Origin: Thermaceae bacterium
GTDB taxonomy: Bacteria > Deinococcota > Deinococci > Deinococcales > Marinithermaceae
DNA: 35,893 nucleotides
Assembly: GCA_015488545.1 (NCBI GenBank)
Contig: WFNN01000052.1
Coordinates: 1-35,893 of the forward strand
Direction: 5' to 3'
Shown: positions 15,480-22,995 of the stretch, piece after piece
How the letters are laid out: each line of letters begins with the position of its first letter
Position numbering within the stretch: position 1 is the first letter of the stretch
Position numbers and translations under genes: made by a program
The notes under the pieces: model-generated
What the model was told of the DNA's origin: nothing
Seen by the model: the letters and a program-made list of their open reading frames with translations, nothing else
Databases searched by the model: none

Positions 15480-16351
15480 TTCTAAGCGAAGCCGAACGGG
15501 GGGAACTCGAAAGAACGGCCCGGCTCGTCCGTTACCTGATCCTTCGCACCGTCCAGCACTCGGGGGCCGGGCACATCGGCGGCCCCCTCTCGGCCACCGA
15601 ACTCCTGGTGGCGCTCTTTTTCAAAATCCTGCGGATCGATCCCCAAAACCCCACCTGGCCGGACCGCGACCGCTTTATCCTCTCCAAAGGGCACGCCGCG
15701 GTCGGGCTGTACAGCGTTATGGCGCTGCGCGGCTACTTTCCGGTCGAGGAACTCCTCACCTTCGACAAGGGCGGCTCCCGGCTCCAGGGGCACCCGGACA
15801 TGACCCGGCTCCCCGGCCTAGACATGTCCTCAGGATCGCTCGGCCAAGGGCTCTCCCCTGGTGTGGGCTACGCGCTCGGGGCCCGGCTTTTGAACAAGGA
15901 CTTCCATACCTGGGTGATGCTGGGCGACGGGGAGCTGCAGGAAGGCATGGTATGGGAAGCGGTCCACACCGCCCGTCGCTACCGACTCGGCAACCTCACC
16001 GCGATCGTGGACTATAACGGCCTCCAGCAGTACGGCTGGCGGGGCTCCGGCCGGGGTGATCGGGCCGACCCCTGGGCCGGCTTCCCTCTAGCGGAGGTGT
16101 TCCAGAGCTTTGGCTGGCGGGTTATCGAGATCGACGGCCACGACTTCGAAGCCATTCTAGGAGCGGCCGCGGTGGCCCGTGAAAACGCCGCCGGCGAGCA
16201 GCCCACCGCGATCATCGCCTGGACCACCAAAGGCAAGGGGCTTTCCTTCACCGAGGGGCGCCACGCCTGGCACTCCAAGGTGCCGAGCGAGGAAGACGTG
16301 CGGCGGGCCATGGAGGAACTCGGCCTCTCCCCCGAGGAGGTGCCGCTATGA
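15476..16351 (+). CDS. Transketolase, N-terminal (ThDP pyrophosphate-binding) subunit
   Basis: First half of a two-subunit transketolase. I place the start at the GTG at 15476 (VILSEAERGE, 291 residues), downstream of GGAGGTGG; the ORF track extends it upstream in an overlapping frame. Motifs are SGAGHIGGPLSATELL, SKGHAAVGLYSV, SLGQGLSPGVGYALG and the ThDP/Mg motif GDGELQEGMVWEA...DYNGLQQYG. The catalytic histidines HIGG and GHA are present. It needs the next gene, which supplies the pyrimidine domain. Its substrate cannot be read from sequence. The location in an inositol operon that lacks IolC, IolJ and IolA suggests a dedicated ketose-acid donor rather than the pentose phosphate cycle. Overlaps with both neighbours (GTGA, ATGA) show tight coupling. 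Confidence 0.9.
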   Translation: MILSEAERGELERTARLVRYLILRTVQHSGAGHIGGPLSATELLVALFFKILRIDPQNPTWPDRDRFILSKGHAAVGLYSVMALRGYFPVEELLTFDKGGSRLQGHPDMTRLPGLDMSSGSLGQGLSPGVGYALGARLLNKDFHTWVMLGDGELQEGMVWEAVHTARRYRLGNLTAIVDYNGLQQYGWRGSGRGDRADPWAGFPLAEVFQSFGWRVIEIDGHDFEAILGAAAVARENAAGEQPTAIIAWTTKGKGLSFTEGRHAWHSKVPSEEDVRRAMEELGLSPEEVPL

Positions 16352-17274
16352 AGGCGCTGCGGGACGCGTTCGGCGAAACCCTGGTGGAACTCGGCGGCGA
16401 ATACCCTAACCTCCTTGTCCTGGACGGGGATCTCGCCAACTCCACGAAAGCCGACCGGTTCGAGGCGGCCTACCCCGATCGTTTCTTGGAGATGGGCATC
16501 GCCGAGCAGAACATGCTGGGGGTGGCGGCGGGGCTCGCTTTCCTCGGCTTCATCCCCTGGCTATCCTCCTTTACCGTCTTCTTCACCCATCGGGCGGCGG
16601 ACCCCCTGCGCATGCTGGTGGCGCAGACCAAGGCCAACGTCAAGATCGGGGCCGCCTACTCGGGACTCCTCACCGGCTACACCGGCAAGACCCACCAGGA
16701 CGTTGAGGACCTGGCGATCGTCCGGGCCATGCCGGATATGGCGGTGCTCGCGCCCTTGGACGCGATCGAAACCCGGGCCATGATGCGCTGGGCCACGGCC
16801 TACGAGGGCCCGGTTTACCTGCGCCTCGCCCGCGACCCGAGCCCAATCGTCCTGCCCGAGGACTATCGCTTTGAAGCGGGCCGTGTGCTGGAGCTTAAAA
16901 AGGGCCGCGATATCGCCCTTCTGGGCACCGGGGTCGAGACCCCGCGGCTGCTCGAGGCCGCCAAACTGCTTAGCGCCGAAGGCCTCGAGGCCGGCGTCTA
17001 CCACCTGGGTTCGATCAAACCCCTTGACGAAGACGACCTGGTGCGAAAGCTCCGGCCCTACCCCCGGGTCTTCACTGCCGAGGAACACTCGATCCACGGC
17101 GGGCTCGGCGGGCTGGTCGCCGAGGTCCTCGCGGCCCACGACCCTAAACCGGTGGTGCGAATCGGCATCCCGGACACTTGGGGGGAATCGGCCCCCAACG
17201 ACTGGCTCCTCGATCGCTACGGCCTCTCGGCCCAGCGGGTGGCCGAACGGGTTTTGAAGGAGGTGAAGCAATGA
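16348..17274 (+). CDS. Transketolase, C-terminal (pyrimidine-binding) subunit
   Basis: Second half of the split transketolase, 308 residues. It has a pyrimidine-binding domain with LVLDGDLANSTKADRF, the cofactor-activating Glu in MGIAEQNMLGVAAGLAF, the substrate loop SGLLTGYTGKTHQDVEDLAIVR (with a His), and a C-terminal transketolase domain (FTAEEHSIHGGLGGLVAEVL). The start ATG overlaps the preceding stop and has its own GGAGGTG, so this is a true two-gene arrangement and not a frameshifted tkt. Split transketolases are known in sulfoquinovose (SqwGH) and apiose (apulose-4-phosphate) catabolism, where they act on special ketoses. The stop overlaps the iolG start (ATGA). Confidence 0.9.
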   Translation: MKALRDAFGETLVELGGEYPNLLVLDGDLANSTKADRFEAAYPDRFLEMGIAEQNMLGVAAGLAFLGFIPWLSSFTVFFTHRAADPLRMLVAQTKANVKIGAAYSGLLTGYTGKTHQDVEDLAIVRAMPDMAVLAPLDAIETRAMMRWATAYEGPVYLRLARDPSPIVLPEDYRFEAGRVLELKKGRDIALLGTGVETPRLLEAAKLLSAEGLEAGVYHLGSIKPLDEDDLVRKLRPYPRVFTAEEHSIHGGLGGLVAEVLAAHDPKPVVRIGIPDTWGESAPNDWLLDRYGLSAQRVAERVLKEVKQ

Positions 17275-18290
17275 AAAGGCTGGGCATCGCCCTTCTCGGC
17301 GCAGGCCGCATGGGCAGGGAGCACGCGAAGGCCCTCGCCGGCATCCCCGAAGCCCGGGTGGTGGCGGTGGCCGACCCCCGGGAGGAGGCCCGGGAAGCCG
17401 CCCGTTACCTCGCCAAGGCGGAACGGTCCTACGCCGAAGCCCTCGAGGCCATCCACGACCCCGAGGTGGAAGCGGTGGTGATCGTAACCCCCACCGCCAC
17501 CCACGCCGGGCTCATTGAGGCGGCGGCCCGAGCGGGTAAGGCCATCTTCTCGGAGAAACCGGTGGCCCTTGACCTTGCCACCACCGAACGGGCCCTGGCC
17601 GCGGTGCAGAAAGCCGGGGTGCCCTTCCAGATCGGCTTCCAGCGCCGCTTCGACGCCGGGTACCGGCGGGCTCGTCACCTCCTCGATCGGGGGGCGGTGG
17701 GCGCGGTCGATCAGTTCCGGGCGGTCGGCCGTGACCCCGCCCCGCCCCCCATCGCGTACCTCAAGGAAAGCGGCGGGCTTTTCCTTGACATGGCCATCCA
17801 CGACTTCGACCTCGCCCGCTTCCTGGTCGGGGAGGTGGAAAGCGTGGTGGCCTACGGCGCCGTGCGGGTGGACCCCGCCATCGGGGAAATCGGCGATATT
17901 GACACCGCCGTCACCCTGCTCTTCTTCGAAAACGGCGCCCAGGGGGTGGTGGAGAACAGCCGGCGGGCCACCTACGGCTACGACATCCGCACCGAGATCT
18001 TCGGGGAACGGGGCAAGCTGGTGGTCGACGCGGTGCCCAAGACCCCCACCTGGTACTACCGGGAGGGAGGGCTGGAGGCCGACCACTACCACTTCTTCAT
18101 GGACCGCTTCGCGGAAGCCTACCGCGCCGAGCTCGAGGCCTTCGTGGAGGCGGTCATCCATGGGAAGGACCCGCACCCCGGCCCCGAGGACGCGCTCAGG
18201 TCACTAAAGATCGCGCTCGCCGCCACCCAAAGCTGGAAGGAAGGGCGGCGGGTGGCCCTGAAGGAGGTGAGCGGTGGAGCTTCTCTATAA
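17271..18290 (+). CDS. iolG: myo-Inositol 2-dehydrogenase
   Basis: NAD-dependent oxidoreductase of the Gfo/Idh/MocA family that oxidises myo-inositol to scyllo-inosose, the entry step. I use the ATG at 17271 (MKRLGIALLGAGRMG), preceded by AAGGAGGTGA and overlapping the previous stop; it gives 339 residues. The Rossmann motif is GAGRMGREHAKAL. The catalytic triad matches B. subtilis IolG in place: Lys in SEKPVAL (about 96), Asp173 and His177 in DMAIHDFDLARFLVG. A C-terminal substrate domain follows (FFENGAQGVVENSRRATYGYD). It overlaps iolB by 17 bp. A sister enzyme acting on scyllo- or chiro-inositol cannot be excluded. Confidence 0.92.
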   Translation: MKRLGIALLGAGRMGREHAKALAGIPEARVVAVADPREEAREAARYLAKAERSYAEALEAIHDPEVEAVVIVTPTATHAGLIEAAARAGKAIFSEKPVALDLATTERALAAVQKAGVPFQIGFQRRFDAGYRRARHLLDRGAVGAVDQFRAVGRDPAPPPIAYLKESGGLFLDMAIHDFDLARFLVGEVESVVAYGAVRVDPAIGEIGDIDTAVTLLFFENGAQGVVENSRRATYGYDIRTEIFGERGKLVVDAVPKTPTWYYREGGLEADHYHFFMDRFAEAYRAELEAFVEAVIHGKDPHPGPEDALRSLKIALAATQSWKEGRRVALKEVSGGASL

Positions 18291-19089
18291 ACCGGGCAGC
18301 GCCCCGGTGAAGATCGCGGTGACGCCGGACACCGCGGGGTGGCGTTTCCTTCGGTTCTACGCCGTCGAACTCGCCCCCGGCGAGGGCTACCGCTACCAGA
18401 AGGCGGAGGAGGAGGCGGCCCTGGTTCCCATCCAGGGCGAGGCCCGAATCCGCCTGGGCGACGAGGTCTACGAAACCCGGAGGAAGAGCGTCTTCGAGGA
18501 ACTCCCCGAGGTCTTCTACGCGCCCCCCGGGGTGGCCCTCGAGGTGGAAGCGAAGGGCCCCTTCGCCTTCGCGGTGGGGAGCGCCCCGGCCGAAGGCCGG
18601 CTACCGCCCCGCCGGATCCGCCCCGAGGAGATCGCCGTCGAGATCCGCGGCGGGGAAAACGTCACCCGCCAAATCAGCCACATCCTGGCCCCGCCGCTGC
18701 CCGCCGAACGCCTTCTTCTCTTCGAGGTCTACACCCCGAGCGGCAACTGGTCCTCCTGGCCGCCCCACCGCCACGACGGTCGGCTTGGCTCACCGTACCT
18801 CGAGGAGGTCTACTACTACCGCATCGCGCCCAAGAACGGCTGGGCTATCCAACGGGTCTACGCCGAGGACCTGGACGAACTCGTGCAGGTTGCGGACGGC
18901 GAGGCGGTGCTGGTGCCCCGGGGCTACCACCCGGTGGTGGCGGCCCCCGGGTCCAATGTCTACTACCTCAACTACCTGGCCGGCGAAGAACGCACCACCC
19001 GGGTGGTCGACGACCCCGAGTGGGCCTGGATGCGCGAGGACTGGAGCGGGCGCAGGCTGAACCTTCCCTTAGGAGGTCGTGGGGCGTGA
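18274..19089 (+). CDS. iolB: 5-Deoxy-glucuronate isomerase
   Basis: Isomerises 5-deoxy-D-glucuronate to 5-dehydro-2-deoxy-D-gluconate, the last step of the upper inositol pathway. The 271-residue double cupin (KduI/IolB family) carries the metal-site signature SSWPPHRHDG....PYLEEVYYYR and then GWAIQRVY. The C-terminal cupin contains VLVPRGYHPVVAAPGSNVYYLNYLAG. The start is a GTG at 18274 behind AAGGAGGTGA, inside the end of iolG. It is followed directly by the regulator gene (GTGA overlap). With IolG, IolE and IolD it completes the conversion of myo-inositol to 5-dehydro-2-deoxygluconate. Confidence 0.94.
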   Translation: MELLYKPGSAPVKIAVTPDTAGWRFLRFYAVELAPGEGYRYQKAEEEAALVPIQGEARIRLGDEVYETRRKSVFEELPEVFYAPPGVALEVEAKGPFAFAVGSAPAEGRLPPRRIRPEEIAVEIRGGENVTRQISHILAPPLPAERLLLFEVYTPSGNWSSWPPHRHDGRLGSPYLEEVYYYRIAPKNGWAIQRVYAEDLDELVQVADGEAVLVPRGYHPVVAAPGSNVYYLNYLAGEERTTRVVDDPEWAWMREDWSGRRLNLPLGGRGA

Positions 19090-19892
19090 ACGCCCCTGAA
19101 CGCCGTGCCCGGATCCTGGAGCGGCTGGCCCAGGCGGGGGCGGTGCGCACCGAGGACCTGGCCCGGGAGCTGGGGGTAAGCGAGGTCACCGTTCGCAAGG
19201 ACCTCGCCGCCCTGGCCGCGGAGGGCCTTTTGCACCGGGTTCACGGCGGCGCGGTGAGCCGGCCTCGGGCGCTTTTCAACCCCTCGTTCGAGGAGAAGCG
19301 CCACCACCGGGTAGAGGCCAAACGGGCCATCGCCGAGGAAGCCCTGGCCCGCGTCGAGGAGAACGACGCGATTATCCTCGACGCGGGCACCACCACCCTG
19401 GCCTTGGCCGGGCTCCTGAAGCAAGCGTTTAAGCGACTCTTTGTACTCACCAACTCGGTACCGATTGCGCTGGAGCTGGCCGGCACATCCTTCGAACTGG
19501 TGCTCACCGGAGGCACGGTACGCCACCATTCCGGCGCCCTGATTGGACCGGTGGCGGTGGCCACGCTGGAGGCTTTCCAGGCCGATAAGGCCTTCCTGGG
19601 CGCTACCGGCGTGAGCCTAGAAAAGGGGTACACCACCCCCAACCCCACCGAGGCCCAGACCAAGGCGGCGATGCTACGGGCGGCCCGAACCCGCTACGTG
19701 CTCGCCGACGCCAGCAAGCTCGGGCACGCCACGCTGGCGCGTTTTGCTAAACTAGAGGAGGTCGACGAACTTATCACCGACGCCGGGGCCCCGGCGTCGT
19801 TCCTCGAGGAATTTGGGCGACAGGGCTTCGCCTACGCCGTGGCCAGGTCGCGGCGCGCGAAGTCTGGTGCGCAAAGGGAGGTGAAGGTATGA
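19086..19892 (+). CDS. iolR: DeoR-family transcriptional repressor, probable inositol regulator
   Basis: Cytoplasmic DNA-binding repressor, 268 residues from the GTG at 19086, which follows AGGAGGT and overlaps the iolB stop. The ORF track extends it wrongly through iolB. An N-terminal winged helix-turn-helix (VRTEDLARELGVSEVTVRKDLAALAAEGLLHRVHGGAV, residues about 18-56) is followed by the DeoR sensor domain with LDAGTTTLALAGLL and FLGATGVSLEKGYTTPNPTEA, an isomerase-like fold that senses sugar phosphates or pathway intermediates. As a member of the operon it probably controls the promoter at 8810, where a GTTTCG/CGAAAC inverted repeat lies. The symbol is by context; it is equivalent in role to Bacillus IolR. 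Confidence 0.88.
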   Translation: MNAPERRARILERLAQAGAVRTEDLARELGVSEVTVRKDLAALAAEGLLHRVHGGAVSRPRALFNPSFEEKRHHRVEAKRAIAEEALARVEENDAIILDAGTTTLALAGLLKQAFKRLFVLTNSVPIALELAGTSFELVLTGGTVRHHSGALIGPVAVATLEAFQADKAFLGATGVSLEKGYTTPNPTEAQTKAAMLRAARTRYVLADASKLGHATLARFAKLEEVDELITDAGAPASFLEEFGRQGFAYAVARSRRAKSGAQREVKV

Positions 19893-21226
19893 GGAAGTGG
19901 TGGATCCTAGCGGCAGCGGTTTTGGCTTTAACCCCGGTCTTTGCCCAAAAGACCATTACCATCAAGGCCTGGACGATCGGGCCCGACGACCCCTCGATCA
20001 CCCGGCTTAAAAACCTCGAGGCCGCCGTCGATCGCCTGAACGCCCTGCTCGCGATCGAAGGCGCCGACTACCGGGTGAAGCTCGAGGGCGACTTCGACAC
20101 CACCGACTGGGACCCCTACCTGCGGCGGGTGCTGCTCGCCTTCCAGTCGGGATCGGCCCCCGATATTGTGCAGGCCTCGGCGGCGCCCCTGATCGGGGTC
20201 TGGGCCACCGCCGGCTATATCGCCCCGATCGGGGATGAGGTCAGCCGCTACGGCACCTTCAAGGACGTCTTCCCCACCCTCTGGAACGCGGTCACCTTTA
20301 AGGGCCAGATCTTCGGCACCCCCCAGGACACCGAGGCCCGGCCGCTCTACTTCAACAAGACCCTGCTGAAAAAGCTCGGCTGGTCCGACGCCAAAATCGC
20401 CGAGCTCCCCAAGATGATCGAAAAGGGCGAGTTCACCTGGGATGACCTGCTGGCCACCGCCGAGGAAGCCCTGAAGAAAGGGGTCATTGAAAGGGGCAAG
20501 GGCTACTACCACCGCCCCAAGAACGGTCCCGACTTCCTGATGTGGTACCGGGCCTTCGGCGGGACCGCCTACGACCCCGCCTCCGGCAAGCTGGTCTTCG
20601 ACAAGGCGGCAGCGCTCCGCTACTTCACCTGGCTCAAGAAGGCGGTCGACGCCGGCGTCCTGGAGAAGGACAGGCTCGACGGCAACTGGAAACGTTTCCA
20701 CCAAAACGTAACCGACGGCAAGGTGCTGTTCTTCTCCGGCGGTACCTGGAACTGGGCCGAGTGGAAGAGCCAGTGGGTTAAGGATCGGGGTGGCGAGAGC
20801 TGGCTCTGGCAGCACTTCGGCTTCGCCCTCCAGCCGGCCTACGAAAAGGGCGGCCGGCCGGTGACCCTCTCGAACCCGCAGGCCTACATGGTGAGCTCGG
20901 CCTCCAAGCACAAGGCGCTGGCCGCCAAGATCCTCGCCTTCGTGGCCATGCCGGACCTCGACGCCCGCCACGCGGTGGGCTCCGGGCACCTGCCGGTGCT
21001 CCAGGCCACCGCTTCGCTAACCGAAAACCGCTTCATCCGGGCGGTAAGCTACATGCTCAACTACACCACCTTCCAGCCCCAGCACCCCGATCTGCCCAAG
21101 TGGCAGAACGCCCTCTACCGCGGCGTGAGCGCGGTGGAGTCGGGGCAGGTCACCCCGGAGCAAGCGGTCAGCGTGGTGGCCACCGAGATGAAGCGGACCC
21201 TCAAGGACCAGGTGATGATCAAGTAG
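19889..21226 (+). CDS. CUT1/Ugp-type ABC transporter, substrate-binding protein
   Basis: Periplasmic receptor of the SBP_bac_1 family, 445 residues. It has a signal peptide (MRKWWILAAAVLALTPVFA, cleaved before QKTITIKAW) and family features: FQSGSAPDIVQASAAPLIG, the TPQDTEARPLYFNKTLLKKLGW hinge segment, and VLFFSGGTWNW. It is the receptor for the second importer of the operon, with two permeases and a UgpC/MalK-like ATPase downstream. The ligand is unknown. The linked phosphodiesterase suggests glycerophosphodiesters or inositol phosphodiesters, and a CUT1 importer also accompanies inositol genes in Thermotoga. Its start overlaps the regulator stop (ATGA). Confidence 0.87.
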   Translation: MRKWWILAAAVLALTPVFAQKTITIKAWTIGPDDPSITRLKNLEAAVDRLNALLAIEGADYRVKLEGDFDTTDWDPYLRRVLLAFQSGSAPDIVQASAAPLIGVWATAGYIAPIGDEVSRYGTFKDVFPTLWNAVTFKGQIFGTPQDTEARPLYFNKTLLKKLGWSDAKIAELPKMIEKGEFTWDDLLATAEEALKKGVIERGKGYYHRPKNGPDFLMWYRAFGGTAYDPASGKLVFDKAAALRYFTWLKKAVDAGVLEKDRLDGNWKRFHQNVTDGKVLFFSGGTWNWAEWKSQWVKDRGGESWLWQHFGFALQPAYEKGGRPVTLSNPQAYMVSSASKHKALAAKILAFVAMPDLDARHAVGSGHLPVLQATASLTENRFIRAVSYMLNYTTFQPQHPDLPKWQNALYRGVSAVESGQVTPEQAVSVVATEMKRTLKDQVMIK

Positions 21227-21235
21227 ACCGACCTC

Positions 21236-21265
21236 GCGCTCCCCGGGGCCGGCCCCGGGGAGCGC
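21236..21265 (+). terminator. Intercistronic hairpin after the second binding-protein gene
   Basis: A perfect 30-nt palindrome, GCGCTCCCCGGGGCC followed by its reverse complement (13-bp stem with CCGG loop), with CCTCCTTT after it. It lies in the 49-bp gap between receptor and first permease, the same position as the hairpin at 9807, and probably reduces expression of the downstream membrane genes. Confidence 0.7.
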
Positions 21266-21275
21266 CTCCTTTCCC

Positions 21276-22166
21276 ATGCGACGCTACCTGACCCCCTTCC
21301 TTTTTCTCGGACCGGCGAGCCTGCTCATCCTGCTCTTCTTCTTTACCCCGGTGGTGGCCACCCTTTTGCTTTCGTTTACCGACCTCGCCACCACCACCTT
21401 CCGGCACCCTAGCTGGGTAGGGCTCGCCAACTACCGGGACCTCTTCGCCGACCCCTTTCTCAAGAAGATCCTCGCCAACACCGCCCGCTACGTGGGCCTG
21501 ACCCTGGCCTTCAACGTGGGCATGGGGCTTTTGCTCGCGCTGGTCACCAGCCTGGTTCCGGAAAACTGGGGCGATCCCTTCCGGGCGCTCTGGCTGCTTC
21601 CCCGCATCCTGCCGCCGGTGGTCTACGTTTTCATCTGGCAGGGAATGCTGGCCGAGGCGCCTATGGGCCTGGTCTCGGACCTCCTGGGCGTCTCCAAGAA
21701 CTGGCTGGTGGAAACCCCCTGGGTGGCGGTGATCCTGGCCAACGGCTTCGTCGGCGCCAGCTTCGGCATGCTGATATTCACCTCGGCAATCCGGGCCATT
21801 CCGCGCGAGCTTTTTTACGCTGCCGCGGTGGACGGGGCCACCACCCTGCAAACGATCCGGCGGGTGGTGATTCCCATGCTGGCCTGGCCCATCCTTTTCG
21901 TGACCGCCTACCAGACGCTCTCCCTCCTCACCTCGTTTGAATACATCCTGCTCCTCACCGACGGTGGTCCCGGCTTTTACGGTACCGAGGTGTGGTCGCT
22001 CCACGCCTACCACCTGGCGCTTTCCAACTACTTCGGCAACGTCGAGTTCGGCCTAGGGGCGGCCATGGCCGCGGTGCTGGTGGTGATTGGCGTGGTGGTC
22101 AGCCTCTTCTACCTCAAGATCTTCAACTTCCGGGCGCTGGTGACCGAGCCCAAGATCGAGGTGTAA
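21276..22166 (+). CDS. CUT1/Ugp-type ABC transporter permease (UgpA/MalF-like)
   Basis: First inner-membrane subunit of the second importer, 296 residues with about six transmembrane segments. It begins MRRYLTPFLFLGPASLLILLFFFTP, the usual start of UgpA-like permeases. The ATPase-coupling EAA loop is IPRELFYAAAVDGATTLQTIRRVVIPML. The segment FEYILLLTDGGPGFYGTEVWSLHAY is also typical of this subunit. It pairs with the next gene. The ATG has no Shine-Dalgarno sequence and lies 10 nt after a strong hairpin, as does the permease start at 9845. Confidence 0.92.
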   Translation: MRRYLTPFLFLGPASLLILLFFFTPVVATLLLSFTDLATTTFRHPSWVGLANYRDLFADPFLKKILANTARYVGLTLAFNVGMGLLLALVTSLVPENWGDPFRALWLLPRILPPVVYVFIWQGMLAEAPMGLVSDLLGVSKNWLVETPWVAVILANGFVGASFGMLIFTSAIRAIPRELFYAAAVDGATTLQTIRRVVIPMLAWPILFVTAYQTLSLLTSFEYILLLTDGGPGFYGTEVWSLHAYHLALSNYFGNVEFGLGAAMAAVLVVIGVVVSLFYLKIFNFRALVTEPKIEV

Positions 22167-22167
22167 G

Positions 22168-22995
22168 ATGCCGCTATTACCCCGGAACTGGCCGCTTTGG
22201 CTTGTGGTCCTCTTCCTGATCACGCTACCCATCGGAGCCGGGATCCTATGGCTCGTGCTCACCGCCCTTTACAACCAGGTCCACGGCCTCGTACCGATGG
22301 GAAAGCTCGCCCCCCAAAACTGGCGGTTTCTTTTCGAGGGCTCGGTGGGGGGGCGACCCTCGATCTGGGTGGCGCTCAAAAACTCGGCGGTTTTCGCCGC
22401 CGCGGTGGCCACCCTCGAGGTCCTCATCGCCTCAATGGCGGCCTACGCCATCAGCCGGATGAAGTTCCCTCTCCGAACCCCCTACCTGGGGATGATCCTC
22501 ACCCTCCACGCCTTCCCAGCGGTGAGCCTTTTGATCGCGATCTACTACATCCTCCGGCTGCTCGGGCTTTTCGATACCCTGATCGGGGTCATCCTGGTTA
22601 AAGCCTCGCTCGACCTTCCCCTTGGAATCTGGCTGATGAAAGGGTTCTTCGACCAACTCTCCTGGGACATGGAGATGGCCGCGCTGGTGGATGGGGCCAG
22701 CCGGTGGACCGTGTTCTGGCGGGTGGCCCTGCCGTTGGTGCGGCCGGGCATCCTGGCCCTCGGCACCTTCGCCCTGCTCTCGGCCTGGGGCGAGTTCATC
22801 CTCCCCTTCACCTTCATCGTCTCGGCCAAGAGCTGGACCCTGGCGCTCTACATGCAGAGCTTCATGAAGGAGGCCTTCGTGGACTACGGACTGATGGCGG
22901 CGGTGGGGCTCTTTTACGCCCTGCCGGTCTTCCTCCTCTTCCTCTTCGGCCAGCGCTACCTCCTCAACATCTACTCGGGAGGGGTCAAGGGATGA
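22168..22995 (+). CDS. CUT1/Ugp-type ABC transporter permease (UgpE/MalG-like)
   Basis: Second inner-membrane subunit, 275 residues and about six transmembrane helices. Family features are NSAVFAAAVATLEVLIASMAAYAISRMKFP, the EAA coupling loop LSWDMEMAALVDGASRWTVFWRVALPLVRPG, and the C-terminal helix ending QRYLLNIYSGGVKG. It forms a heterodimer with the UgpA-like subunit. It starts one base after the previous stop, with GAGGTG upstream, and overlaps the ATPase gene by ATGA. Confidence 0.93.
   Translation: MPLLPRNWPLWLVVLFLITLPIGAGILWLVLTALYNQVHGLVPMGKLAPQNWRFLFEGSVGGRPSIWVALKNSAVFAAAVATLEVLIASMAAYAISRMKFPLRTPYLGMILTLHAFPAVSLLIAIYYILRLLGLFDTLIGVILVKASLDLPLGIWLMKGFFDQLSWDMEMAALVDGASRWTVFWRVALPLVRPGILALGTFALLSAWGEFILPFTFIVSAKSWTLALYMQSFMKEAFVDYGLMAAVGLFYALPVFLLFLFGQRYLLNIYSGGVKG

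Noticed and set aside
15476-17274. Transketolase gene broken by a frameshift
   Set aside because: The two parts overlap by an exact ATGA, the second has its own GGAGGTG and a natural domain-boundary start, and the active-site motifs are intact. This is a genuine split enzyme.
18339-19085. N-terminal extension of the DeoR regulator in the ORF track
   Set aside because: The extension is the +2 frame of iolB and is low-complexity Pro/Arg/Gly. The regulator starts at GTG 19086 behind AGGAGGT.
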